A DNA stretch of 64,000 nt from Altererythrobacter sp. ZODW24. Lineage in GTDB: Bacteria > Pseudomonadota > Alphaproteobacteria > Sphingomonadales > Sphingomonadaceae. How positions within the stretch are numbered: position 1 is the stretch's first letter; each line of letters starts with the position of its first letter. The DNA is taken from positions 806,001 to 870,000 of the forward strand of contig NZ_CP031155.1 of assembly GCF_003344885.1 (NCBI RefSeq). Reading direction: 5' to 3'. Position numbers and translations under genes: made by a program. Of this stretch, positions 18,735-27,466 are shown piece by piece. Under the pieces are notes generated by a model, which made no database searches, was not told the origin of the DNA, and saw nothing but the letters and a program-made list of their open reading frames with translations.

Positions 18735-18937
18735 TGTTTCGGCTCCCATTCGTCGATAAAAATCTGTGTGACCGGCACTGCAAAGACGATCGCCATCCGC
18801 AGCGCCAAAGGCAGGCTCGGGTCATATTTGTCGGTTTCCACCGCATTGATCGTCTGCCGCGAAACGCCCAGCCGCTTCGCCAGTTCGCCCTGACTCCAGC
18901 CGCTTGCCTCACGCAGTGATTTGACGGTGTTCTTCAA
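18731..18937 (-). CDS. Small XRE-family (Cro/C1-type) transcriptional regulator
   Basis: 68 residues and almost only a helix-turn-helix: SGWSQGELAKRLGVSRQTINAVE (turn and recognition helix near residues 13-35) followed by KYDPSLPLALRMAIVF. This belongs to the compact YgzD/YozG-like group of DNA-binding proteins. ATG 18937. It is the first gene of a two-gene operon with the membrane protein. Two 18-bp palindromes in its promoter at 18957-18974 and 18991-19008 are the obvious candidates for its operator, suggesting negative autoregulation. Confidence 0.85.
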   Translation of the reverse strand: MKNTVKSLREASGWSQGELAKRLGVSRQTINAVETDKYDPSLPLALRMAIVFAVPVTQIFIDEWEPKQ

Positions 18938-18956
18938 ACTAGAGTTCCACTTTGCC

Positions 18957-18974
18957 TGTAAAGAGCTCTTTACA
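18957..18974. promoter_or_regulatory. Palindromic operator 1 upstream of the XRE gene
   Basis: TGTAAAGAGCTCTTTACA is a perfect 18-bp palindrome 20 bp upstream of the XRE start. On the minus strand it covers a -10-like TGTAAA placed 16 bp from the TTGACA in operator 2, so a bound repressor would block the promoter. Confidence 0.8.
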
Positions 18975-18990
18975 TATGCTGCACGCGCCC

Positions 18991-19008
18991 TGTCAAGAGC
19001 TCTTTACA
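18991..19008. promoter_or_regulatory. Operator 2 containing the XRE -35 box
   Basis: TGTCAAGAGCTCTTTACA is identical to operator 1 except at one base. That base turns the minus-strand sequence into TTGACA (complement of 18991-18996), a consensus -35 hexamer. The two operator centres are 34 bp apart, about three helical turns. Confidence 0.78.
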
Positions 19009-19069
19009 GGCGGTACCCTCGAATCAAAAAACCATTTTCCTACACGGTATAATCCTGCCTATTTGCTCC

Positions 19070-19092
19070 ACCTCGATTCCCCCAACCGAGGT
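19070..19092 (+). promoter_or_regulatory. Hairpin covering a ribosome-binding site
   Basis: Stem ACCTCG (19070-19075) with CGAGGT (19087-19092) and an 11-nt loop. The 3' arm contains the GAGG that serves as Shine-Dalgarno for the ATG at 19098. Folding would hide the ribosome site of the leader ORF and so of the coupled genes downstream. Confidence 0.5.
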
Positions 19093-19097
19093 ACATT

Positions 19098-19136
19098 ATG
19101 ACAAATGCATATAAGCACGATCAGGTGCGACCATGA
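19098..19136 (+). CDS. Possible 12-residue leader ORF ahead of the lysis genes
   Basis: ATG 19098 opens a 12-codon frame encoding MTNAYKHDQVRP, ending in a TGA that overlaps the next ATG as ATGA. A GAGG lies 6 nt upstream of the ATG. Position, ribosome site and overlap suggest a translated leader that couples to the following gene, but a chance frame this short cannot be excluded. No similarity can be judged at this length. Confidence 0.4.
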   Translation: MTNAYKHDQVRP

Positions 19137-19483
19137 GCGAGGCTGCGCCCGGCCTGCTCCGGGAACTGACCACAAAGTACAAGGACGCCGCCATCGTGGT
19201 CGGTGTGGTGGTCGCAGCCACCGCCAGCAGCGGGAATCTGGCGCTCAACGCGGACATGCCCACAGAGGCGAGCAGCTCTGCGATCCGGGTATCGCTGGCG
19301 GAGATCAAGCACCGGCTAACGATCATCGAACAGAATGTCGAAGCGCTGGGTAAGTGGCAGGCTGACAAGGACGAGCAGTTGGATGGGCGCGGCGCATTCA
19401 TGTCCTGCGCGGTTCAACAAATTCAGGAAAACCGCCGTGCCGCCAGTGCAGAGCGGGCATGCGATTTGCAGGTGCCGCGATGA
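19133..19483 (+). CDS. Small membrane protein upstream of lysozyme, holin- or spanin-like
   Basis: 116 residues. A short hydrophobic segment (DAAIVVGVVVAATASSG, about residues 18-34) is followed by a helical, coiled-coil-prone region (IRVSLAEIKHRLTIIEQNVEAL) and a polar tail with two Cys. The stop overlaps the lysozyme start by 4 nt (ATGA). Small single-span proteins encoded directly before an endolysin in phage lysis cassettes are often holins or regulators, but this sequence matches none that I recognise, so holin is only a contextual guess. Confidence 0.5.
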   Translation: MSEAAPGLLRELTTKYKDAAIVVGVVVAATASSGNLALNADMPTEASSSAIRVSLAEIKHRLTIIEQNVEALGKWQADKDEQLDGRGAFMSCAVQQIQENRRAASAERACDLQVPR

Positions 19484-20082
19484 GTGCGGAACCGCGCAAG
19501 GCCGTCTTCGATGTCGTTCGCGGGATGCTCAAACGCGGTTTCCGGCAAACAGAGATCGGAGAGTTGGACCGCGCACTCGATTGCGCTGCGGGCGATGAGG
19601 AATCCTGCTCGCCCATCTCGGCACGGACAATCGGATCGAAAGGCATCGCATTAATCAAACAGTTCGAAGGATGCGCATCGGTGCGCGCCGACGGCCTGGT
19701 GGAAGCCTATCCCGATCCCGCTAGCGGCGGCGATCCGTGGACGATTGGCTGGGGCGCAACGGGCAAGGGTATCGCACCCGGCACTGTCTGGACTCGCGAG
19801 GAATGCGACGCGCGTCTCGGAAGCGACCTGGTTCGCTATGCCGCCGACGTTGATCGCGCACTGGGCGGTGCCGCCACGACGCAAGACCAGTTCGATGCGC
19901 TTGTATCGTTCCACTACAACACCGGCGCCGTCGGCAGAGCGACGCTGACGAAACTGCATGTGGCGGGTGATTACGCTGGAGCAGCGCGCGAATTTGCCCG
20001 CTGGAACAAGGCTGCTGGTCGTACACTCAAGGGCCTAAGCCGGAGACGCGCGGCGGAGGCAGCGCTGTATCTGGGCAACTAG
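19480..20082 (+). CDS. Phage-type lysozyme, glycoside hydrolase family 24
   Basis: About 200 residues from ATG 19480. The last two thirds form a GH24 (T4-like) lysozyme: catalytic Glu in IKQFEGCAS near residue 64, Asp in EAYPDPASGG, then WTIGWGAT, and FDALVSFHYNTGAVGRATL later. An N-terminal helical stretch (RKAVFDVVRGMLKRGFRQTEIGELDRAL) precedes it and may be a targeting or binding module. No signal peptide, as in holin-dependent endolysins. It cuts the glycan strands of peptidoglycan. The 3' end overlaps tamB by 4 nt on the opposite strand. Probably a prophage relic or a domesticated lysis gene. Confidence 0.85.
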   Translation: MSAEPRKAVFDVVRGMLKRGFRQTEIGELDRALDCAAGDEESCSPISARTIGSKGIALIKQFEGCASVRADGLVEAYPDPASGGDPWTIGWGATGKGIAPGTVWTREECDARLGSDLVRYAADVDRALGGAATTQDQFDALVSFHYNTGAVGRATLTKLHVAGDYAGAAREFARWNKAAGRTLKGLSRRRAAEAALYLGN

Positions 20083-23000
20083 TAGTCGCGGCTGATTTCG
20101 GCTGTCGCGCTTTGCCGCCCGACAGTCGAAACGGCCGCGAGTAGCGAAAGCCAGCGGGTAACACGGAATTCCAGCTCTGTGGCACTATAGCCTCGACCGT
20201 CCGTGATAATCTCTACGTAGAACTTGCGGCCGAAGTTCTTGCCCAGCGCTACACCAGTCTGACGGTTGAGCGCTGGATCAGCTCCGACAATGCGCAACCG
20301 GTCGAGGCCAATGGCGGTCCGCAGCGAATTGATCGGATCAAGCCCACCCCCGCCATCGCCGCGCAATGAAGCCAGCGCCGCGCCGAGTTGCAGCGCATCG
20401 GTTGCCGAAAGAGAAGTAATCGATCCGCCGAACAGCAATCGCGCCAGCAGTTCTTCCTCTGGCAATGCGGGGGTCGAGCTGAAGGCAATTTCCGGCGATT
20501 GGGCGTTGCCAGTGACCGTCACTTGCACGTCCAATCCGTCAGTCTCGGTTTCGGCCAAAATGTCCAAGCGCGGATCGACGGGTACACTGGCATCGAATAC
20601 GATCCGGCCGCGGGTGAGCTCGAAACGCGTTCCGGCAAAGCTATATTGGCCGCGCACAACTCGTGCCTCGCCGCCGATGCGCGGATCCGATGTCGTGCCC
20701 CGCAGGATAATATCTGCGCCCCATTCGCTGTCGAGGCCCATCCCGTCGACGTCGATCCGGCTGCTGCCCTTGGCATCGATCAGATAGCGCCACGGACGAC
20801 TGGACGCGCGTGAGGGCCGCACGTCGAGCCGCTGGTTGATCTCGCGAGTCTTGATGTCTGGCAGGCTGACATCGTCAGCCGCAGTGCCGAGTTTCCAAGC
20901 CGCCTTGTTGATCTTCACACGCCCAGCAATCGTGCCGCCAAGTCCGTTGGACACGATCCGCAGTGGTCCTGTAATCGTGGCCGAAATACCGTTGCCATTG
21001 AGCAGCTGTGCATTGTTGGCTGCAGCGCGCAGGTCAATCTTTGGGCCACGCGGCCCTAGGCCAGACAGATCGACAGTCCCGCTGCCTGACACGGTGCCGC
21101 CATTGGCCGCCTTGCCCGCAAAGCTGGTCAGCCGAAGCAGTGATCCAGCAAAATTACCACGCGCCTTGATCCCGGTGATGTCGGTACCCGAAAGCGAGCT
21201 CTGTAGGCGCAGATTCTCGCTCGCGAGCGACCCGCGAACGTTGGGATTTTCGAATGTTCCGGTGACATCAGCAGCAACCCGAACAGGTCCAGTCAGGTCA
21301 AATGCGTCTACCGCGGCAAGACGCCACAGTGCATCCGCAGGACCTGAATAGCGCAGCTGGGCTAGCAAGTTGCCTCTGCTCAACCGTTCATAAAGCCCAT
21401 CACCGGAACCAAAATTGGTGACCCGCCCCTGCACGCGGCCAAGTCGGTCGCCATCGGCATCATCTATCACCGCGCGCATATCGAGCCGCGCAGCCGTAAG
21501 ATTGCCGACCAGCGCCAGATTTACCGGCCGCGAGGAGAGCACCAGACCCGACCGTGTGAGTTTACTCACTTGAACCCGCGCATTGCCGACCGGCGCGCCA
21601 GAACCATTGCTGCGAAAATCGACTAATCCGGAAATCGTCCCGCCCAGTCCCAAATCGGCCACCACCACATCAACGAGAGAGAGCGGCATCTTCGAAAGCT
21701 TCACTTCCATTGCCACCGGGCCGCCACCACCAAAACTGCCCTCTGCAATCGCAACACCATTTCCGTAAGAAAGCTGAGTCGGTTGCAACTGCCAGCCGCC
21801 ATTATCCTGTTTCAGCAGGACAGCGCGGCGCGGCATCGAAATATTGCGTCCGGCAAAGTCACCGCGCGCGCTGACAGCGAAACGTTCTGGCGCGACATCG
21901 CCTTGCAGCTGCAGATTAAACCGGCTGCCACGGCGTCCGGACAGCGAGGCAGTAAAGTCGCCGCTGCCGTTTTCCAGCGCAGTTCGCGCGGCCAGCTTGC
22001 CGACGAAGATATTGCCGTAGGTAATACCTTGAGCGAATGCACTGCCAGTGATGGTGCTGTTACCGTCAACCAGCAAACCTGCCGCTTCGATCCGACCTTG
22101 CGCAATCGAAATAGGCGTCTCGCCGCCAAAGCTAGCGCGATTGGCCAGCAAATTTATGTCAAAGCCCTGCCCGCCGCCGCGCGGTGCAAGTGCGATAGTG
22201 CCGTCCAAGCCGCCGCCAGCAAGCGCAAGCGTGCCCGAGGCCCCGGCATCGCCCAATGTGATGTCGCCAGTTACATCGGTCTTCCAAACTTCAAGCCGCT
22301 CGATAGCCACACGGGTCGGTCCACCCTCTGGTGCGAACAGGTTGAGATTGCCGTCAAACGGTCCAAGCAGCGAACCGCCTGACGTCTCGATACCAAAGCC
22401 ATTCTCGATTGGGGAAAGCGCAACGCGGACATCTATCAGTCCGGCGGCTGGCAATGGATTGGCAAACACCAACACTGCGCGCGGGCCATCGGCTGCGAGT
22501 TCGCCTTCGACAGTAAAGTCGCCATATTGGGTATGATTGCCGTTTCCGGCGAGCGTTGTCGCGCCATCGGCAATCCGGCCATCAAGAGTGAGCCTTAGCT
22601 TGCTCGCCTCCAGCCGCACATCGTTGAACGCAAGCGCTTCGGCGCCGCCTAGTCCAACTGCTCCACGAAAGCGGATGTTGTCGCCCGCTAGATTAGCGAG
22701 CGTGCCATTGGTCACACGCGGCATCCGTCCCGCGAAGTTGGCGCGCAGTTTCCATGGCACGCCGCTGCCGATGCTGAAGCGGATCTTCGCATTCGCATCC
22801 ACCGTCCCGAGATCGTCAAACTGCAGGCCGTTCAGCGATACCGGTCCAGCCAGCGCATATCCGCCGCGCGTAACATCGCCGCGCAGCGCGAGATCAGCGG
22901 CCGCGCCGGGGAACCGTATCGCAAGATCGTCAGACAGCAGCTTGCCCCCGGTATAAACTACCGTCCCGCCCACTGTGCCGCCCACCAATCGCGGATCGGC

Positions 23001-24281
23001 GAAATCATTGCCCGTCACGACCCGCGCGACGGCCGCATCAAGCGGAACTGTCCAGCGTGTGCCGTCGAAACTTGCTGTGCCCTGCTGGACCACTCCGGCG
23101 AGTTCGGTATCGCCTGAGACGAGGCGTTCAAGCGTAAGCTCATGCGCAATCGACAAGTCGCGGAACGGGCCATCGATTGTGGCGCTTAGGCGAGTGCCTT
23201 GCAGAAGGAGGTCTGGGCCAAGTAGTCTAGGGTCGGTCAGGACCGCATTCACAGCAAAATCGTCAAACGAATTGCCTGCAAGATCGACATTGCCATCGGC
23301 GTCGGCGCGGAGTGCAGCACCGATCAGCTCGGCATTCCCGGCAAGAACACTGTCCACCAAAGTGCCATTTGCGGCGAGCGAAACCGTTTCACCAAGCGCG
23401 TCGGCTGGCAGCCCGGTCAGCAAGCCTTCCGAAGAAACTTGCCCCAAAAGGCTGTAATCGCCGCTCCGGTTGGTCAGTTTCAGAGCTGCAACGCGGGCTT
23501 CATCACGAGTGACGTAAATGCCGCCATCCCACTTGCTCCAGGAACCATCGCCAAACACCCGCGCGCGGTAACCGTCGGCGGTGCCGATCATGGTAGCGAG
23601 CGCGCCGCCCTTGGGTGCGTTGTAATCGACATTGATGTCGAATTTATCGGCATCCGGCTCGGCATCGATCAGCGCAGCGAGCGTATCCTGATTGCCGAGC
23701 TTGCCGTCGGCTTTCACATAGACACGACCGTCACGGATATCAGATTTGGCCAGCAGATTGAGCTTTTGCGGCTGCTCCCCGGCAACCCCGGCAGCGAGCG
23801 TTAGATTGTCGATTTCAAGCCGGTCGATGCGGATGTCGAAATCAGGTAGTATGGGAGCATCAGGATCGCCGGGATTGAGCTCCGGCAAGCGCAGCAGGGT
23901 GCCGCGCCGCGTGACCAGTTTGCGCACATCCAGCCCGCTGGTGAACCAATTGAAGGGCCGCCAGTCTAGCTCTACGCGCGGAATTTCAAGGAACTTGCCC
24001 TTGGGATCGGACAATACGACATCGTGCAGTACAGCCTCGCCATAGAGGTCGCCTTCGATCCGGCCGATCTTGATCTTGAGGCCGGAAGCGGGCGCAACCT
24101 TGGCGATCTGGTCTGTAATGAAGCGCTGGCCGATCGGACTGTTGAGCACCGCCACCCCAGCCGCAATTACAATGGCGACCGCGACAGCAATCCGCAGAAG
24201 CCATTTGCCTACACGCCGCCCCGCACTGGGCCGAGCGGATGGCGCTTCTTCAGGCGTGTCGGTCACCGCATCGTCAGACAT
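20079..24281 (-). CDS. tamB: Translocation and assembly module inner-membrane protein TamB
   Basis: 1400 residues. An N-terminal cytoplasmic tail rich in P and A is followed by one membrane helix (GKWLLRIAVAVAIVIAAGVAV, about residues 26-46) and then a very long beta-rich AsmA/TamB periplasmic region made of many VRG.., ..LDG.. repeats. The C-terminal DUF490/TamB domain contains RTAIGLDRLRIVG and VALGKNFGRKFYVEI. It forms a periplasm-spanning groove thought to carry phospholipids and to aid outer-membrane protein insertion together with TamA. Its ATG shares one base with the tamA stop (TGATG). The N-terminus suits the ATG at 24281. Confidence 0.93.
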   Translation of the reverse strand: MSDDAVTDTPEEAPSARPSAGRRVGKWLLRIAVAVAIVIAAGVAVLNSPIGQRFITDQIAKVAPASGLKIKIGRIEGDLYGEAVLHDVVLSDPKGKFLEIPRVELDWRPFNWFTSGLDVRKLVTRRGTLLRLPELNPGDPDAPILPDFDIRIDRLEIDNLTLAAGVAGEQPQKLNLLAKSDIRDGRVYVKADGKLGNQDTLAALIDAEPDADKFDINVDYNAPKGGALATMIGTADGYRARVFGDGSWSKWDGGIYVTRDEARVAALKLTNRSGDYSLLGQVSSEGLLTGLPADALGETVSLAANGTLVDSVLAGNAELIGAALRADADGNVDLAGNSFDDFAVNAVLTDPRLLGPDLLLQGTRLSATIDGPFRDLSIAHELTLERLVSGDTELAGVVQQGTASFDGTRWTVPLDAAVARVVTGNDFADPRLVGGTVGGTVVYTGGKLLSDDLAIRFPGAAADLALRGDVTRGGYALAGPVSLNGLQFDDLGTVDANAKIRFSIGSGVPWKLRANFAGRMPRVTNGTLANLAGDNIRFRGAVGLGGAEALAFNDVRLEASKLRLTLDGRIADGATTLAGNGNHTQYGDFTVEGELAADGPRAVLVFANPLPAAGLIDVRVALSPIENGFGIETSGGSLLGPFDGNLNLFAPEGGPTRVAIERLEVWKTDVTGDITLGDAGASGTLALAGGGLDGTIALAPRGGGQGFDINLLANRASFGGETPISIAQGRIEAAGLLVDGNSTITGSAFAQGITYGNIFVGKLAARTALENGSGDFTASLSGRRGSRFNLQLQGDVAPERFAVSARGDFAGRNISMPRRAVLLKQDNGGWQLQPTQLSYGNGVAIAEGSFGGGGPVAMEVKLSKMPLSLVDVVVADLGLGGTISGLVDFRSNGSGAPVGNARVQVSKLTRSGLVLSSRPVNLALVGNLTAARLDMRAVIDDADGDRLGRVQGRVTNFGSGDGLYERLSRGNLLAQLRYSGPADALWRLAAVDAFDLTGPVRVAADVTGTFENPNVRGSLASENLRLQSSLSGTDITGIKARGNFAGSLLRLTSFAGKAANGGTVSGSGTVDLSGLGPRGPKIDLRAAANNAQLLNGNGISATITGPLRIVSNGLGGTIAGRVKINKAAWKLGTAADDVSLPDIKTREINQRLDVRPSRASSRPWRYLIDAKGSSRIDVDGMGLDSEWGADIILRGTTSDPRIGGEARVVRGQYSFAGTRFELTRGRIVFDASVPVDPRLDILAETETDGLDVQVTVTGNAQSPEIAFSSTPALPEEELLARLLFGGSITSLSATDALQLGAALASLRGDGGGGLDPINSLRTAIGLDRLRIVGADPALNRQTGVALGKNFGRKFYVEIITDGRGYSATELEFRVTRWLSLLAAVSTVGRQSATAEISRDY

Positions 24282-26491
24282 CAGAAGGCTTGGCCCAACG
24301 CAACATAGACCGCGACCGGACTATCGTCTGGCCCGGGATTGAGCGGAACGCCCACATCCACACGGATCGGGCCAAAGGCGGTGTGGTAGCGTACGCCAAC
24401 GCCCGCACCAATTTTGATACTGTCGAAGTCTGGCGTGGTGCCCCGGCTAACCGAACCAGCGTCTAAAAACGGAACGATGGACACTGCGCCATCAAGCAAG
24501 CCGGTGCGGATACGCGCCTCGGCAGAAAGCTCAATCAAGCTCCGTCCACCGATCGGTTCGCCGTCCGTGTTTGTCGGGCCAATGGCCTGATAGCCATATC
24601 CGCGCACCGATCCGCCGCCGCCAGCATAGAGCCTGCGCGACGGTGCAATATTTTCAAGGTCAGTGCCCGGAATCGTCGCCAGCCTTACACGGCCAGCGAG
24701 CACGGACGATCCGCCCACGCTCTTGTAATAGCTCGCATCGACTTGGCTGCGGACATAGAAGCTTTGGGTCCCCTCGTTGCGCGAAACCTCGGGCGACAGC
24801 CTGCCCCCCAGCCTGAAGCCTTCAGTCGGATCGAGCAGACTATCGCTAGTATCGATCAGAGCCGATCCCGGCAGGGCAAATACCAGATACGTATCGCGCG
24901 GTTGCTTCACACCATTTATTGCGGGCGGACGTTCGCCAGATGCAATGGCTTCCGCGCCGATGCTCCAGCTCAGCGGCTTCTGGAACAGCAGCGTAGAAAC
25001 GCGCTCATAACTCACGATAGCAGCGACAGTGCGTGCATCGAAAGCATCACTATCAACCGTCGAGGCGTACAGATCTGCATTGAGAATGCGGTCACGTCCG
25101 CCGAAATTGTTACGCCGGAACGTAAGACCCGCCAGCTGCTCCTGAGTACCCGCAATGCCACGTATTTTGAGCGATCCTTCAGGTGGGAAGAAGTTGCGGT
25201 GCTCCCAGCTTGCTTCCAACCGGATACCCTCCTCACTGCCGTAACCTATGGCTCCGGCAATCGTGCGTAGCGGCGCGCGCGTCATCTCGGCTTCGAGATT
25301 GACGACGCCTGGTTCACCTCCGGTAGGCGGCGACACTTCGCGCGGCGTCAGAGTGACGGCGGACACGAGGCCAGTGGCCGTGATCGCACGGCGCAGGTCG
25401 AATTCAAGGCTGCGTTGATAAATATCGCCGGTCTCAAAGCGGGCAATTGTGGTCAGATGCTCGCCTGACAGGAACTTCGGATCTTGCGAGATCACTTCGC
25501 CGAACACGAATTTTCCGCCCGGCTCGACCGGCATCGTCAGGTCGCCTTCGGAGCGCTGGTGATCGATCAGCAGCCCAGGTTCGTCGATTTTGGCGAAGGG
25601 ATAGCCCGTTTCACCAAGCTTGGTGTCGAGGTCATAGCGTTCCGCCACGATCATATCACTCAGCAGCGGATCGCCGGACTGAATTTCAAACGTCGCGCGC
25701 AGATCGTCAAAATCCGGAGCGGCGGCCAAGTTGCCAAGATCGATCGCCCCGAAGCGGTATTGCGCGCCGGGTAATATATCAAAGCGGACACCCGGACCGC
25801 TGGCTGCAGGGCTATCTTCAGGCACTGATCCGCCCACGGTGCGAATAACCTGACTGTCATAATAGCCATAAACGCGCAGCAGGCGCCGCAGCAGCGCTTC
25901 GTCCTCACGCGCGCGCGCGCGTAATAAGGCAAGGTTGTCGTCATCGTCGCCAGACAGTTCTTCGATTGTCGATAGAGCCTCGAACCGGCTGAGGAATTCG
26001 GTCTGCTCCGGGAAACGGTCGGAATCGTCGGGAAACGCCAGCACCAGATCGTTCGAGACTTGCATCAGTTCAGCGCCGACCAGAACGGGCTGCGGCGTGT
26101 TCTCATCTTCGATTGCCGCGAATTCGATGTCGTCTTGCGGCTCGAGCGGAGCGAGCTGCGGCAAATCGACATCTTCTGGCCACGGAACGGTCAGTTCAGG
26201 CAATTCGGCAAGCGGTGTGTCGGGTTCAAGCACAGGTCCAACGTCTTCGGCATCCTGCGCTGCGCCGGAAACACCATCACCAGCCCAGTCCTCGGGGTTC
26301 TCAACCGCCGAATCGGGGATCAAATCTTCCAAGCTTTGGGGCGCCTGCTGGTCTTGCGCAGTGGCGACTTGCGGTTGGATCAGCAGGGCAGCAACAAGTG
26401 CAGCACCCAAACTGTCACGCAATAATGCGCTGCTATTCAGCCATCTTATATTGCTGCTGCCCGCCGGGCACGCCGTCTTTGAGGCCGCCAT
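24281..26491 (-). CDS. tamA: Outer-membrane assembly protein TamA (Omp85 family)
   Basis: About 736 residues. After a signal peptide ending in [11 protein letters not shown] comes a Pro- and acid-rich region, then POTRA repeats (for example [25 protein letters not shown]) and a C-terminal 16-strand barrel with the Omp85 signature [13 protein letters not shown] and the end [12 protein letters not shown]. It works with TamB. The start is uncertain: ATG 26491 overlaps bpt by 59 nt; a TTG at 26422, just after the bpt stop, would give a short clean signal peptide ([14 protein letters not shown]). A TTG at 26536 is less likely. An ACGCGCGCGCGCGCGT run sits at 25907-25922. Confidence 0.88.
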   Translation of the reverse strand: MAASKTACPAGSSNIRWLNSSALLRDSLGAALVAALLIQPQVATAQDQQAPQSLEDLIPDSAVENPEDWAGDGVSGAAQDAEDVGPVLEPDTPLAELPELTVPWPEDVDLPQLAPLEPQDDIEFAAIEDENTPQPVLVGAELMQVSNDLVLAFPDDSDRFPEQTEFLSRFEALSTIEELSGDDDDNLALLRARAREDEALLRRLLRVYGYYDSQVIRTVGGSVPEDSPAASGPGVRFDILPGAQYRFGAIDLGNLAAAPDFDDLRATFEIQSGDPLLSDMIVAERYDLDTKLGETGYPFAKIDEPGLLIDHQRSEGDLTMPVEPGGKFVFGEVISQDPKFLSGEHLTTIARFETGDIYQRSLEFDLRRAITATGLVSAVTLTPREVSPPTGGEPGVVNLEAEMTRAPLRTIAGAIGYGSEEGIRLEASWEHRNFFPPEGSLKIRGIAGTQEQLAGLTFRRNNFGGRDRILNADLYASTVDSDAFDARTVAAIVSYERVSTLLFQKPLSWSIGAEAIASGERPPAINGVKQPRDTYLVFALPGSALIDTSDSLLDPTEGFRLGGRLSPEVSRNEGTQSFYVRSQVDASYYKSVGGSSVLAGRVRLATIPGTDLENIAPSRRLYAGGGGSVRGYGYQAIGPTNTDGEPIGGRSLIELSAEARIRTGLLDGAVSIVPFLDAGSVSRGTTPDFDSIKIGAGVGVRYHTAFGPIRVDVGVPLNPGPDDSPVAVYVALGQAF

Positions 26492-27287
26492 CAGGCTGCG
26501 CACTGCAAGCAGTTTTGGGAGCGGTCGCTGTGGCAATTAATTGGTCCTGCTCTTCGCGGCTAATACGCTGCCAGCCATCGGGGGTGAGGCGTTCAAGCGG
26601 GCGATAGCGCACCTTATACTGCATCCTAGCTGAACCTTCGACCCAATAGCCGAGATAAACGTAAGGCAAAGCTTCCGCAGCCGCGCGGCGGATGTGATCA
26701 AGAATGATGTAATTTCCAAGACCCGACCGTTCTTCATGTTCAGGATCGTAGAAGCTGTAGATCATCGACAGCCCGTCAGCCTGCCGGTCGGTAAGGCACG
26801 CGCCGACTAATCGGCCCGGCTCTCCATCCACGGAAGGCTCTCTATATTCAAGTACATAACTTGAGACCGGAGTATGTTCCACCATATCGGCAAAATCTAT
26901 CTCATCCATTGACGTCATGCCGCCGCCAGGATGACGCACGCCGAGATATTTTTGCAGCAATTCGAACTGCTCGTCCGTTGCCCAAGGGCGGCACTCGGTC
27001 GTCACAAGATCGCTGTTGCGGCGCATGTTCTTGCGCTGCGTCGCCGAGGAATCGAAGTCTATCGCTGCAACGCGAACTGATACGCAGGCCTGGCAGCCAA
27101 GGCAGCTCGGGCGATAAGCGACTGTCTGACTTCGGCGGAAACCGATCCGGCCTAGCGCATCATTGAGCGCATCGGCATGCGGCCCCTTCAGTTCCGTAAA
27201 TACTTTCCGCTCGCTGCGATCAGGCAGGTACGGGCACGGTGCCGGGCTGGTCACGAAGAAACGGGGGAAGCGAACTGGGGCCGTCAC
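26433..27287 (-). CDS. bpt: Aspartate/glutamate leucyltransferase (arginyltransferase family)
   Basis: 284 residues from GTG 27287. The N-terminus [22 protein letters not shown] and the cysteine cluster [16 protein letters not shown] are hallmarks of the Bpt/Ate family, and the C-terminal half has [23 protein letters not shown] and [15 protein letters not shown]. It adds leucine (or arginine) from charged tRNA to N-terminal Asp or Glu of proteins, feeding them to ClpS/ClpAP in the N-end rule pathway. Its 3' end overlaps or nearly abuts tamA on the same strand. Confidence 0.94.
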   Translation of the reverse strand: MTAPVRFPRFFVTSPAPCPYLPDRSERKVFTELKGPHADALNDALGRIGFRRSQTVAYRPSCLGCQACVSVRVAAIDFDSSATQRKNMRRNSDLVTTECRPWATDEQFELLQKYLGVRHPGGGMTSMDEIDFADMVEHTPVSSYVLEYREPSVDGEPGRLVGACLTDRQADGLSMIYSFYDPEHEERSGLGNYIILDHIRRAAAEALPYVYLGYWVEGSARMQYKVRYRPLERLTPDGWQRISREEQDQLIATATAPKTACSAQPDGGLKDGVPGGQQQYKMAE

Positions 27288-27466
27288 GGCTTGGGTTAGA
27301 TCCTTGGGTCAAGGGCGGGTCAGGAGCCCGAAGTCAGACACATTTTCTGCAGGCGAAGTCACACTATGCATGACGACCGCCATGGACGAAACACCTTTAA
27401 CCACAATTCGGGGTTAATCGCACCTTACTTTGCACAGTTGTGTCCACATGCACGCCGAAACGTGCA
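27288..27466. other. Intergenic region between ilvA and bpt
   Basis: A gap of 179 bases. The only clear structure is an inverted repeat TTAACC (27397-27402) and GGTTAA (27412-27417) with a 9-nt spacer, AT-rich at the ends. It could be an operator or a weak terminator of the ilvA transcript reading leftwards. Nothing else recognisable. Confidence 0.35.

Noticed and set aside
19048-19053. TATAAT as promoter for the lysis genes
   Set aside because: A perfect hexamer, but no acceptable -35 at 16-18 bp and no extended -10; kept out of the feature list.
20266-23500. Several plus-strand open frames of 100-200 codons inside tamB
   Set aside because: They overlap the well-supported tamB frame, are rich in Ser, Pro and Arg, and show no motifs, so they are shadows.
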